Shown here: piece after piece, positions 20,276 to 30,555 of the stretch
Position numbering within the stretch: the first letter of the stretch is position 1
Layout: the number at the start of each line of letters is the position of its first letter
NCBI GenBank assembly: GCA_963768025.1
Contig: CAVYGM010000010.1
Location: 186,001 to 250,000 of the forward strand
Source of the DNA: CAVYGM01 sp963768025
GTDB lineage: Bacteria > Bacteroidota > Bacteroidia > Cytophagales > Spirosomataceae
Length of the DNA stretch: 64,000 nucleotides
Direction of reading: 5' to 3'
Notes under the pieces: generated by a model
The model's database searches: none
What the model saw: the letters and a program-made list of their open reading frames with translations, nothing else
Told to the model about the DNA's origin: nothing
Translations under genes and position numbers: made by a program

Positions 20276-21815
20276 ATGAAAAAACTACCCCTACTTCTCG
20301 CTTCATGGCTTGCCTGTTCGCTACGGGCTGCGATCAGGGCTTTGACGAAATCAATATCAACAAGGTGGACCCAACTTCGCTGGCTCCTTCGCTGGTGCTG
20401 AACAAGGCCATTATCAGCACCACCTACCTGGACGGTTTCGGCACGCTGGGTATGCTGACCTACAACTTTGGGATTGTGCAGCAGATCATTACGCCCTACG
20501 GCAGTTCGCTGTCGGGTGGTAATTACGACCAGATCAATAGGGGCAACACGCCCCTGGTGTGGGTGAATTTTTACCGCAATGTGATCAAACAATTGGTGGC
20601 GGTGATTGATCAAACCAAAGAGCGATCCCTTGCAGTCCAATACTTACAACGCGGCCCGTATCTGGAAAGCCTACGCCTTCATGATCCTGACCGACACCTA
20701 CGGCGACATTCCCTATTTTGAAGCCGGACAGGGCTATACCACTGAGATTATTACGCCCAAATACGATCCACAGCAGGCTATTTACAAGGATATTTTGAAA
20801 GAACTCGACGAGGCATCAGCGCAGCTCTGACTACCGGCCCAGGCCGCGGTCGTTACGGACATTCTGTACGGTGGCGACGTTGCCAAGTGGAAAAAACTGG
20901 GCTACTCGCTTATGCTGCGGGCGGCCATGCGCCTATACCAAGGTGGATCCGGCCACGGCCCAAACCTACGTGACAAAAAGCCGTGGCGGGTGGGGTGTTC
21001 CAATCCAATGCCGACAACTCGATCATTCGGCACACGGCCATTTACAACAACTACATTGCCAATCACTTAGCCGCCCGCGAAAAAACCAATTTTTACCTGC
21101 AGCCCCCTTTGTCAATTACCTGAAAGCAAACAACGACCCCCGTTTGCCCATTTTTGCCGTGCGCTATGTAGGGGCCAAAGGTGGTCCGGAGCAGGTAGCC
21201 GCACGCGCTATCGTCCGATCCGAGCGCTGCAGATTGGCATGCCGATGGGCTATAACGATGTAACGATCAATACCTTGCTGGCGCAAATGGCGTGGCCAGT
21301 CTGTGGGATTTTTCGCAGGTGAATCTGACCACGGTACTCAAACTGGATGCGCCCGAATTCCACGTCACCTACGCACAAACCCAACTTTTACTGGCCGAAG
21401 CGGCCGTTCGGGGCTGGGTGACGGGCTCGGCGGCCGACTATTTTGCCAAGGGTATTCGGGCCAATCTGGAGCAAATGGCCTCCTATGGGTCACGCCACTA
21501 TCAGAGAAGCAGACATCAAGGCGTATCTGGACGCTCACCCGCTGGATAGCAGCCAAGGCACTGGATCAGATCAACACGCAGTACTGGGTAGCTTCCTTCC
21601 TGGATGGCAACGAAGCGTTTGCCAATTTCCGGCGCAGTGGCTTTCCTGCTTTAAAGAAAAACCCCTACCCCGGCTCCGAAGTGAAAGGTGACTTCATCCG
21701 GCGCATGCCTTATCCTGATAGTGAGATTGTTGTCAACTCAGGCAAACTGAACGAAGCCATCACCCGGCAGGGCCCCAATAAGCTCGATACCCGGGTCTGG
21801 TGGGATAAGAAGTAA
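20276..21815 (+). pseudogene. SusD/RagB-family outer-membrane lipoprotein, multiply frameshifted
   Basis: Surface lipoprotein that binds substrate and caps the SusC channel. The pieces read, after a shift near 20303, FATGCDQGFDEININKVDP (lipobox Cys, then the typical SusD N-terminus), TYLDGFGTLGMLTYNFGIVQ, then WKAYAFMILTDTYGDIPYFE (a SusD hallmark: the TDxYGDIPY motif), PQQAIYKDILKELDEA, FVNYLKANNDPRLPIFA and EFHVTYAQTQLLLAEAAVRG, ending in KLDTRVWWDKK. Shifts are evident near 20303, 20635, 20825, 20935, 20990, 21105, 21200-21300 and 21490. Order and length (about 510 residues) are those of SusD. The gene directly follows susC, as is usual. Confidence 0.85.
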
Positions 21816-21933
21816 GTGCAATTTTGAATGAGTCGATTGACAGAACGATAGAATAGCTAGCACTGCACCTTCTAACCTTCATAACCTATTCACTCAATCA
21901 CTCATTCTAATCATCAATCTATCATTCACAACT
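21816..21933 (+). repeat. Intergenic leader with short repeats (susD-dehydratase)
   Basis: Contains gaatgagtcgattgacagaa at the start and, before the next ATG, cactcaatcactcattc and catcaatctatcattcac. The same vocabulary occurs in the spacers on both sides. The two ends are partly complementary, so the message could fold here. Confidence 0.4.
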
Positions 21934-23299
21934 ATGAATAATAATGAACTTTCGCGTCGCGACACGATGAAAATGCTGGGCCTTGGCGCCTCGGCCGGGC
22001 TGTTGGGTCTTTTTGGTGGCATCTCCACCGCCGAAGCCCGCGAACAGCAGGGCACCCCCCACTACGCCAAAGGCATGAAGCCCGTCAAGATCACAAAGTG
22101 CGAAAGCCATTGCCACCGCCCCGCAGGGCTCCAACCTGATTGTGGTCAAAGTCGAAACCACCGAGCCGGGACTTATACGGCCTGGGTTGCGCTACCTTCA
22201 CCCAGCGGGCCGAGCCGTGGTACTGGTCGCCATCAACACCTACCTCAATGAGTTCTGCGTCGGCAAAGACGTCGACAACATCGAAGACATGTGGCATGGT
22301 GCTTACGTCAGCTCCTACTGGCGCAATGGCCCCGTGCTCAACAACGCCCTCAGCGGACTGGATCAGGCCCTGTGGGACATCAAAGGCAAGCGGGCCAAGA
22401 TGCCGGTTTACCAGTTGCTGGGCGGCAAAGTCCGCTTTGCCATTCCCTGCTACACCCATGCGAATGGCAACACCCCCGAAGCCATCGCCGACAGTGTCAA
22501 GAAGATTCATGGAGCAGGGCTTCAAGTACATCCGCATTCAGCAGGGCGGCTACGGAGCCGTGGGAGCACCGCCGACAAACCCGACTTCAAAGCGGCCAGC
22601 TTTGGCGGCGAAACCGACAACTACATGAATGAAAAGGCTGTATCTGAAAGTCGGTGCCCAAGATGTTCGAGGTTGTCCGCAAAGCGTGTGGCGAAGAGAT
22701 CGAACTGCTCCACGACATTCACGAGCGGGTGCAGCCCATGGAACGCCATCAACATGATCAAGAAGCTGGAAGACTACCGGCCGTTCTTCATCGAAGATCC
22801 CTTCTCGCCCGAGAACATGAAGTGGTTCACGCAACTGCGCAGAATCGACGTCGGTGCCCATTGCGATGGGCGAGCTGTTCAACAACATCAACGAGTTTAA
22901 GGAGCCGATGGTCAACCAGTGGTTCGACTTCATCCGGATTCACGTCTCGCAGATTGGCGGCATCACGCCCGCCATGAAAGTAGCCCGGCTGGGCGAGTGG
23001 TTCAACATCCGCACCGCCTGGCACGGTCCCGGCGACGTATCGCCGGTGGGTCACGCGGCCCACGCCCACATCGATCTGGCCGTCTGGAACTTCGGCATTC
23101 AGGAAGCGGTGCAGTTTCAGGAGAAGATGCAGGAGGTGTTTTCAGCGGCTGTCCGACCATGAACAACGGGTACATGTCGGTCAACGAAGTACCGGGTTTG
23201 GGCGTGGATATCAACGAAAAAGAAGCCGCCAAGTACCCCATCAGCACCAAGTCCAACTGGCAGGTACGGAAATTCGACGGAACGCTGATACGGCCGTAG
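21934..23299 (+). pseudogene. Mannonate dehydratase (ManD/RspA)-type enolase-superfamily protein, exported, frameshifted
   Basis: Predicted Mg-dependent sugar-acid dehydratase. The N-terminus (MNNNELSRRDTMKMLGLGAS) carries an SRRD twin-arginine-like signal, so the folded enzyme should be exported. Joined frames give the family order: VVAINTYLNEFCVGKDVDNIEDMWHG-type capping region, SGLDQALWDIKGK, PVYQLLGGK, ELLHDIHERV (metal Asp and His), RPFFIEDPFSPEN (metal Glu), IAMGELFNN (metal Glu), GGITPAMKVA, TAWHGPGDVSPVGHA and the RspA/ManD-type tail EVPGLGVDINEKEAAKYP. Single-base shifts occur near 22095, 22170, 22215, 22510, 22640, 22665, 22740, 22850 and 23150. Whether it acts on mannonate cannot be told: many ManD relatives use other acids or are inactive. 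Confidence 0.8.
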
Positions 23300-23503
23300 G
23301 GTCAATTGTGAATGAGAGAATGAGTGATTGAGTGAATAGCGTTAGAATTGGATATTTATGACACAGAGTTAAAAGTAGATAAAAAGGCTAAGGGGTTGAA
23401 TTCAATAATGCTTGTACTTGCAATTCTTAGTTCATCTTCTCGTCACCGAGCGCCGGTGTCCTACGTTTCGTATTCTCTCAATCACTCAATCACTCATTCA
23501 CAA
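23300..23503 (+). repeat. Inverted pair of repeat-rich segments between dehydratase and lacI-type gene
   Basis: The text at 23304-23337 (gaatgagagaatgagtgatt and following) is nearly the reverse complement of 23470-23502 (ctcaatcactcaatcactca and following). About 130 bases lie between them. A long imperfect stem could form. No gene is visible inside. The same repeat words occur in the two preceding spacers. Confidence 0.5.
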
Positions 23504-24543
23504 TTGAAAAAACGCGTTTCCATGAAGGACATTGCCGAGGCGGCGGGGGTATCTACCGCCCTGGTCAGCTATGTCCTGAATGGCAAGGAGAAAGAAAGCC
23601 GGGTGGGTGAGGAAATGGCCAAGAAAATCAAGGTCATTGCCCGGGAGCTGAACTACCAGCCCAACCACGTGGCCAAGAGCCTGCGCAGCGGCAAAACCCA
23701 CACCATCGGGCTCATTATTGCCGATATTTCCAACCCTTTCTTTGCCAACATTGCCCGGGTGGTGGAAGACGAAGCCAAGCGCAGCGGCTACACGGTTATC
23801 ATCGGTAGCTGTGATGAAAACGCGATAAATCGTGGGATCTGCTGAATGTGCTGATCAATCGGCAGGTCGATGGATTTATCATTGTTTCCTCGGAAGGTTC
23901 TGAAAAACAGATTCTTTATCTGAAGGAAAAAAATATCCCCTTTGTACTGCTGGACCGCCACTTTCCGGATATCCAAACGGACTTCGTCGCCACCAACAAT
24001 TACAAAGCTTCCTACGACGCAACCACGCATCTGATCCGGGGCGGTTACGAGCGGATTGGATTATTTGCCTACAAATCGGACATGTACCACATGAAGGAGC
24101 GAATCCGGGGTTACCAGCACGCTCTGCGCGACAATCAAATCCATTTTGAGGAGGAATGGCTGAAAGAAATCCGGTTTGAAAACCTCGAGCAGGAAGTGAG
24201 GGGAGCCGTAGACCAGATAGCCGCCAGCCAGAAGGTAGAAGCCCTTGTCTTTGCTACTTACGGCTTGGCCATCAATGGCTTGAAATACCTAAATGAATTA
24301 CGTCTGCGCGTCCCTTCCGACCTGGCCATAGTGAGTTTTGGACAAGCCGAAGGGTTTGACCTGTACTATTGCCCCATTACCTACATGCGACAACCCTTGG
24401 AAGTACTGGGAAAAACCGCCGTACAGTACCTCCTTGACAAACTCACAAATCCCGACGAAGGCATGAAACAGATTCTGATGGAAGCCAAGCTAGTAGCAAG
24501 GGAGTCGTCGGTAGCCAGAATCCAGGCGGAGTTAACAAAATAA
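23504..24543 (+). pseudogene. LacI/GalR-family transcriptional regulator with one frameshift
   Basis: DNA-binding regulator of about 345 residues. The helix-turn-helix is VSMKDIAEAAGVSTALVSYVLNG, followed by the hinge helix NHVAKSLRSGKTHTIGL and a periplasmic-binding-protein-like sugar domain (IIADISNPFFANIARVVEDE, then QVDGFIIVSS, FVLLDRHFPD, TTHLIRGGYERIGLF). A single base appears lost near 23822, where restoring a G turns the text into DENADKSWDLLNVLINRQ and joins the frames. The start is probably TTG 23504 or ATG 23522. It most likely controls the surrounding sugar-acid genes. The operator candidate at 16399 fits its family. Confidence 0.85.
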
Positions 24544-24581
24544 ATAATAGTACTTTAACCCAACCACGAGACAGCCAAAAA

Positions 24582-24614
24582 TCCTCGCGACCATTGCGTC
24601 CTCGCGGTAAAAAA
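24582..24614 (+). repeat. Copy of a dispersed CTTTGCGG-type intergenic repeat
   Basis: The text cctcgcgaccattgcgtcct and following cgcggtaaaa has the same layout as the element at 27229-27257 (three GCG blocks ending in CGGTTAAA or CGGTAAAA). It lies just upstream of the second dehydratase gene. Confidence 0.35.
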
Positions 24615-24621
24615 TTACACT

Positions 24622-25865
24622 ATGCAACGAAGAAATTTCCTTAAAACCGCCACCCTCGGCTCCGCGGCCCTACTTACCGGCCTGCCACTCCACAAATCAG
24701 AGGCGGCCTCTAAACTAAAAATCACCAAAATCCGCTACTACGCAGCACCGGGCTACAACAAGCCCCTGTTCAACCAGGCGCGGGGCATTGTGGAAATTGA
24801 AACCGACGGCGGCATCATCGGCATCGGCGAGGGCGGCTCCAAGGATATGATCGAGCAGTGCGCCCAGATGATGATCGGCGAGGATCCGTTCCGCATCGAG
24901 CACCTGTGGCAGTACCTCTACCGGGGCATGTTCTACCCGCCGGGCCGCGAGAAGCTGCACGCGCTGGGTGCCCTGGAAATGGCCCTGTGGGATATTAAGG
25001 GAAAAGCCCTCAACGTACCCGTGTACGAACTGCTGGGCGGAGCTACCCGCGACTACGTGGAGTGCTACGCCACCGGTTTCCGCGCCTCCAAGGCCAAAAC
25101 CGAAGAAGAACGCGCCCGCGATTGCATCGAAGCGGGCCTGCGCGCCTACCGCATCGGCCCCACCGGCGGCAATGGCGACCAGCCCTTTGACTTTTACCAA
25201 AACGTAAAAACGACCATTGATTTCTGCAAGCGGATCGACGAAGCCGTGGGCGGCGGCGGCAAATGGGCCATTGACCTGCACACCCGCTTTGACCTCACCG
25301 ACGGGCTGAAAATCTGTACAGCGCTGGAAGACCTGGAACCCTACTTCATCGAGGATATTGTGCGCTCCGAAAATCCCGGGCGTGTACCGCAACGTCCGTT
25401 CCATGACCAAGGTACCCATCGCCGTAGGCGAGCAGTTTGGCGACCGCTGGGATACCAACGAGCTTATTGAGGACCGCCTGATTGACTACACCCGCTTTAC
25501 GCTACCCAATACGGGTGGTATTGCCGAATTCAAGAAACTGGCGGCCATTTGCGAGACGCATTACGTAGGCATGATCCCGCACTTTACCGGGCCCGCTCTC
25601 TACCGCCGCGCTGGTACACGTGCTGGGGTCGAGCAGCCCGTCGCGCGCCATGATGGAGCTGGGTGGTGGTGAGCCGGAGCGTCCGCCTTATTTCAACGAG
25701 GATTTTATCAATTTCAAAAACGGCAAATTGTACCTCAACCCAAGCCCAGGCCTGGGCGTGAAGTTTGACCCAAAGAAGGCTACGTTTTTGATGGAGGTAA
25801 AAGAAAACACCAAGTTCCCGCATCCCTACCTGAAAGCGCCCGACGGGTCTATTCATAACTGGTAA
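24622..25865 (+). pseudogene. Mandelate racemase/enolase-superfamily dehydratase, exported, two frameshifts
   Basis: Second sugar-acid dehydratase-like protein, about 414 residues when joined. MQRRNFLKTATLGSAALLTG is a clear twin-arginine signal. Then come ARGIVEIETDGGIIGIGEGG and LGALEMALWDIKGKALNVPV, the capping and barrel entry, with metal-site regions WAIDLHTRFDL, PYFIEDIVRSENP and VPIAVGEQFGDRW. PHFTGP carries the probable catalytic His. Shifts near 25378 and 25605 break the frame: after each, family sequence resumes at once (VYRNVRSMTKVP; ALVHVLGSSSPSRAMMEL). The tail ends SIHNW. It differs enough from its two neighbours that it may act on another stereoisomer. Confidence 0.82.
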
Positions 25866-25894
25866 AACCACCTATTCCCTAACAACCTAAACCC

Positions 25895-27151
25895 ATGAGC
25901 CTTTTCAAAAGAAAATCTGGCATCTCCCGCCGCAGCGCCATCCAGTCGGTGCTGGGGGTAGCGGGGGCAGGCAGCCTGTTGCTACCCAAAACATCCTACG
26001 CGGCAGATGCTCCGCCCGCACGCTTCCGCGACTACGGACAGGTAAAAATCACCAAACTGGAAACCTTTCTGGTAAAGCCCCGCTGGATATTCCTGAAAAT
26101 CCATACCGATGCAGGCGGTATTTACGGCTTAGGCGAGCCCTTGCTGGAAGGCCGCGCGCTTACCATCAAAACCGCCATTGAGGAAGTGGAGCCCTACCTC
26201 ATCGGCAAAGACCCCCGGCAGGTGGTACACCACTGGCAGGCCATCTACCGCCATGCCTTTTACCGCGGTGGCCCCATCCTCACCAGTGCCCTCAGCGGCA
26301 TTGACCACGCCCTGTGGGACATCAAAGGCAAACTACTGGGGGTACCTGTCTACGAACTGCTGGGCGGTCCTACCCGCGACCGGGTGCGCATCTACGGCCG
26401 CGCTGCCAATGCCGAACAAATGAAAGAACGCAAAAAAGAGGGTTATACGGTCATCAAAACGGGGGTAGCCAAAGTCAACCCGGCCAATATTGTCGAGAAC
26501 CCCAAATTTATCCGGTACGCTGCCGACAATTTTGCTTCCCTGCGCGAGGCGGGTGGCCCGGATATGGACATTGCCATTGATTTTCACGGGGCCATTTCCC
26601 AGCAAACCGCCAAGGTACTCATCAAAGAACTGGAACAGTACCAGCCAATTTTTGTGGAAGAACCCTGTCAGGCGCAGAATGTGGATACCATGGTGGACAT
26701 CGCCCGGGGTACCCACCTGCCCATTGCTACGGGCGAGCGTATTTTTACCAAGTGGGGCTTCCGCGAAATTCTGGAAAAAGGCGCCGCCAGCATCATTCAG
26801 CCCGACCTGTGCCACGCCGGGGGCATCACCGAAGGTCGGCTCATCGCGGGTATGGCCGAAGCTTACTACGTACCCATTGCCCCGCACAATCCCATGGGGC
26901 CTATCTCCCTGGCGGTGGGCCTGAATCTGGCCGCTAGTATCCCTAATTTTCTGGTACAGGAGCAGGTATCGCTGGGTGAGGGGTACCTGAAAGAGCCCTT
27001 TAAACTCCAAAAAGACGGTACGGTGCTTATTCCCAAAAAACCGGGGCTAGGCGTTGAACTGGACGAGGAGCAGATGAAGGAAAAAATCGGCCACGACTGG
27101 AAAAACCCCGAGACCTACAATGCGCTGGACGGCTCGGTGACGGATTGGTGA
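25895..27151 (+). CDS. dgoD: Galactonate dehydratase (DgoD)-like enzyme with twin-arginine signal
   Basis: The only intact dehydratase of the three, 418 residues. The closest family by eye is DgoD, which turns D-galactonate into 2-dehydro-3-deoxy-galactonate. Landmarks are D229 and H231 (AIDFHG), E255 (IFVEEP) and E281 (ATGERIF) as metal-site residues, the D304/H307 dyad in QPDLCHAGG, and H331 in APHNPMGP. SRRSAIQ at 11-14 and a hydrophobic stretch to about residue 36 form a Tat-type signal, which ordinary DgoD lacks, so this enzyme is probably periplasmic. It starts 29 bases after the preceding dehydratase. DgoK further on supports the substrate guess, but other aldonates are possible. Confidence 0.85.
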   Translation: MSLFKRKSGISRRSAIQSVLGVAGAGSLLLPKTSYAADAPPARFRDYGQVKITKLETFLVKPRWIFLKIHTDAGGIYGLGEPLLEGRALTIKTAIEEVEPYLIGKDPRQVVHHWQAIYRHAFYRGGPILTSALSGIDHALWDIKGKLLGVPVYELLGGPTRDRVRIYGRAANAEQMKERKKEGYTVIKTGVAKVNPANIVENPKFIRYAADNFASLREAGGPDMDIAIDFHGAISQQTAKVLIKELEQYQPIFVEEPCQAQNVDTMVDIARGTHLPIATGERIFTKWGFREILEKGAASIIQPDLCHAGGITEGRLIAGMAEAYYVPIAPHNPMGPISLAVGLNLAASIPNFLVQEQVSLGEGYLKEPFKLQKDGTVLIPKKPGLGVELDEEQMKEKIGHDWKNPETYNALDGSVTDW

Positions 27152-27160
27152 AGTTATGAG

Positions 27161-27257
27161 TTTTAAACGCAGAGAGCGCGGAGTTTTCACAGAGTACGCA
27201 AAGACAGGCTCTGAGCACTTTGCGTATTCACTCTTTGCGCCCTTTGCGGTTAAATTT
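27161..27257. repeat. Intergenic inverted repeat (GCAGAG / CTTTGCG type)
   Basis: The left part (aaacgcagagagcgcggagt and following, ending acgcaaag) pairs imperfectly with the right part (ctttgcgt, ctctttgcgc, cctttgcggt). The core acgcaaag/ctttgcgt is exact. Placed between two genes of the cluster, it looks like a dispersed REP-like element. Related text occurs at 24582 and 60347. Confidence 0.5.
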
Positions 27258-27313
27258 CAAGTACAAAGAGATAAACATCAACTTACTGCCTTATTGATAA
27301 AAACTTTATCGCG

Positions 27314-28283
27314 ATGAACATCAAAGCAGCCATAGTACTCGCGCTTCTTTTTCTCGGCTTCATTCCTCCGGACGATTTTCCCTCGGCCAAAATCACCAAC
27401 GGCCTCATCACAGCTACCCTGCACCTACCCGATGCCCAAAAAGGCTACTACCGGGGTACCCGCTTCGACTGGTCGGGGGTGATGCCTTCGCTGGAATACA
27501 AGGGCCATCAGTACTTCGGCTCTCTGGAACCCTGCGCCCTATGATCCGAAACTGCACGACGCCATCACCGGCCCGGTGGAAGAGTTTGTGGCACTTGGAT
27601 TCAACGACGCCAGGCCGGGAGAAGCATTTGTGAAAATCGGGGTAGGATCACTGGTAAAGCCGGATGACAAAGCCTACACGTTTGCGCGTGTGTATGAAGT
27701 CAAAAATCCGGGAACGTGGACGGTGAAGAAAAAGAAAGACCGGGTAGAGTTTACCCACGTACTCAAAGACGCCGCCGGCTATGCCTACGAGTACCAGAAG
27801 GTAGTACGGCTGGTAGAAGGAAAACCCGAACTAATCCTGGAACACAGCCTGAAAAACACCGGTACCAAGCCCATCGAGACCAGTACCTACAATCATAACT
27901 TCTTTGTCATAGACGGTGAACCCACCGGCCCCAACATCAGCACGAGCTTTCCGTATGAAGTGAGCGCCGAAGGCAAAGGCTTCGGCACCATCGCCGAGGC
28001 CAAAAACAAAGCCATTGTTTATAACCGTACACTGGCCAAGGGAGAAAATGTTTTCACGGCGGGGGTACAGGGAATATCCGCTACCGAACAGAACTACGAC
28101 CTCACGATCCGGAATACGAAAAGCGGAGCGGGAGTACACATCAAAGGCGATCGGCCCCTGGAAAAACTGGTGTACTGGTCCAACCCGAACACCTCTTGTC
28201 CCGAGCCCTACATAAAGTTGTCGGCCAAGCCGGGCGAAACCATCCGCTGGAATATCCACTATACGTTCGACGCTGAAAACTAA
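27314..28283 (+). pseudogene. Exported protein of unknown function, possibly mutarotase-like, one frameshift
   Basis: About 322 residues when joined. The N-terminus (MNIKAAIVLALLFLGFIPP) is a Sec signal. The rest is almost all beta: SAKITNGLITATLHLPD, GYYRGTRFDWSGVMPSLEYKG, then after a single-base shift near 27530 the frame resumes at NPAPYDPKLHDAITGPVEEF. Further on, YNHNFFVIDGEPTGPN and LVYWSNPNTSCPEPYI resemble the galactose-mutarotase-type beta sandwich, though I cannot confirm the fold. It sits between the dehydratases and the PQQ dehydrogenase, so a role in handling the sugar or lactone before oxidation is conceivable. No catalytic residues are assigned. Confidence 0.6.
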
Positions 28284-28308
28284 CCCTACTGCCTGGATCA
28301 AAGAGCCG

Positions 28309-30534
28309 ATGAAATTCTTTTTGCTGAAAAAATATTGGTACTATTTTTCCCTTGGACTCCTCCTGTTTTGGATTGGCGGAGCCGCTTTTTTATATACAGG
28401 TAATCTTGACGAAAAGAATGTGGACTGGCCCAACTACGGGGGTGATCCCGCCGGTAGTCGCTATTCGGAGCTAAGTCAGATTAACCTACAAAACGTTAAA
28501 AACCTCCAACTGGCCTGGTCGTACGACACCGGTGAAAACAAACCCGACGACGCCCGAAAGCTAGTAATTCCCTGCCAGCCCATCGTGGTCAATGGCGTCA
28601 TGTATGGCACTACGCCACAGCTGAAGCTATTTGCCGCCAATGCCGCCACCGGCCAGGAACTCTGGAAGTTTGACCCCTTTGCCGACCCAAATGTAAAGCC
28701 CAACTTTCAACCCGTGCGCGGGGTAGTATACTGGGCCGAGGGCAATGACGAGCGCATTCTCTATTCCGTGGGGGCTACCCTCTACGCGATCAATGCTCAG
28801 ACGGGTGAGCCGATCGAGAGCTTTGGAAAAAATGGCGGAACCGATTTACACGCCGGTCTGGGCGACGAGGCTACCCTGGGCTATGACGTGAATCAATACA
28901 GCATCCGCTCCACGACGCCAGGGGTTATTTACAAAAACCTGATTATCATGGGATCGGCCCTGAATGAAGGCGGTAATGCTCCCCCGGGCCATATCCGGGC
29001 CTTTGATGTACGTACGGGAAAGCTGGCCTGGGTGTTTCGCACCATCCCGCTACCGGGCGAGTACGGCTACGAAACCTGGGAGAAAGATTCCTACAAAAAA
29101 CTAGGCGGAGCCAACTGCTGGGCCGGTATGGTCATAGACGAAAAACGCGGCATGGTGTTCATGGGTACCGGCTCGCCTTCCTCCGACTTTTACGGCGGTG
29201 CCCGTAAGGGTAGCAATCTGTTTGCTAACTGTGTCATAGCCCTCAATGCCGAAACGGGGAAGCGCATCTGGCATTTCCAGACGGTCCACCACGACCTCTG
29301 GGACCGGGACATTCCTTGTCCGCCCAATCTGATTACCGTCAAAGCACAACAACAAAATCATAGAGGCCGTGGCGCAGGCTACCAAAGATGGGTTCATTTT
29401 TGTATTCGACCGGGATACGGGCAAGCCGCTGTTTCCGGTGAAGGAGGTACCCGTACCCAAAGGGCCCACTCTCCCCGGCGAGCAGCCCTGGCCCACCCAG
29501 CCCGTACCCACCAAACCCGCCCCTTTTGCCAATCAAAATCTGACCAAAGCCGACTTAACCCAACGCACGCCCGCAGGCTTACGCCTACGTGCTGGATCGC
29601 TTTGAGCATAGCCGCAGCGGCCCCAAAAACCTGCCACCCAATCTGGAAGGTACCCTTATGTACGGCATGGGCGGTGGAGCCGAGTGGGGCGGTACCGCCG
29701 CTGATCCCAAGGGCATCATGTACGTCAATGGCAACAACATGCTTTGGTGGTTGAAAATGCGGAATGCGCGCGAGACTAAAGACGGCCAGGCGCTGACCAA
29801 AGGCGGCCTGCTGTTCAATACCAACTGCGCCAGTTGCCACGCACTAGATGCAAGCGCCACTGCCTCCGCGGCTGCACCTCAGGCCTACCCCAACCTCAAG
29901 GACGTAGGCAAGCGCTTGTCGCGGCAGGAGATTACCGCTATTCTGGAAACGGGACGGGGTCGGATGCCTGCCTTCCAACATATCCCCAGGGAAGACCGTA
30001 CCGCTCTGGTGAACTTCCTGCTCAACACCGAACCCGCCGCCAGCGCCGATGATATCCACAAGGTAACCTCCGTCAAGGCGGATGCCTGGTAAGCTGTTTC
30101 CTTACGAACCGCCCTACATCAACAACGGCAACGTGCAGTTTCTGGACAATGAAAATTACCCCTCCATCAAACCGCCCTGGGGTACCCTCAACGCCGTAGA
30201 CCTCAACACGGGCAACTACCTCTGGCAGGTACCTCTGGGCGAGTACCCCGAGCTGATCGCTAAGGGCATCCCCCCACGGGTACCGAAAACCACGGCGGGC
30301 CCGTGGTAACCGCCGGCGGGTTGCTCTTCATCGGTGCTACCCGCGACGCAAAACTCCGGGCTTTTGATACCAAAACCGGCAAGATCGTGTGGGAATACCA
30401 GCTACCCGCCGCAGGTTTTGCCACGCCCATCACCTATATGATCAACGGCAAGCAGTACGTCGTCATCGCCGCCGGGGGCAACCGTCAGGGACAGCCTTCC
30501 GGGGGTAGCTACGTGGCTTTCGCTTTACCTTAAC
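28309..30534 (+). pseudogene. PQQ-dependent dehydrogenase with inserted cytochrome c domain, four frameshifts
   Basis: Quinoprotein dehydrogenase of about 740 residues, anchored by one N-terminal helix (YYFSLGLLLFWIGGAAFLY) and facing the periplasm. The propeller opens with WPNYGGDPAGSRYSELSQIN and has repeated PQQ blades (FAANAATGQELWKFDP, LYAINAQTGEPI, HIRAFDVRTGKLAW, VIALNAETGKRIWHFQ). A class I cytochrome c with heme motif CASCH near 29830 and an axial-ligand candidate methionine (GRMPAF) is inserted before the last blades (LNAVDLNTGNYLWQ, LRAFDTKTGKIVWEYQ). Shifts lie near 29345, 29575, 30085 and 30280, each with immediate continuation. It probably oxidises an aldose to the aldonic acid used by the dehydratases next door. 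Confidence 0.85.
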
Positions 30535-30555
30535 CTAACTTCACAAACCATCTCT

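Noticed and set aside
23300..23503. Repeats considered as a CRISPR array
   Set aside because: Units are 8 bases, directly abutting and without regular unique spacers; no cas gene is nearby.
24715..25458. Antisense frame of 247 codons
   Set aside because: It mirrors the second dehydratase gene, whose motifs are clear on the plus strand.
17022..30534. Broken genes read as separate small proteins
   Set aside because: Fragments join into single full-length families in the right order, so they are listed as frameshifted genes rather than as many short ones.
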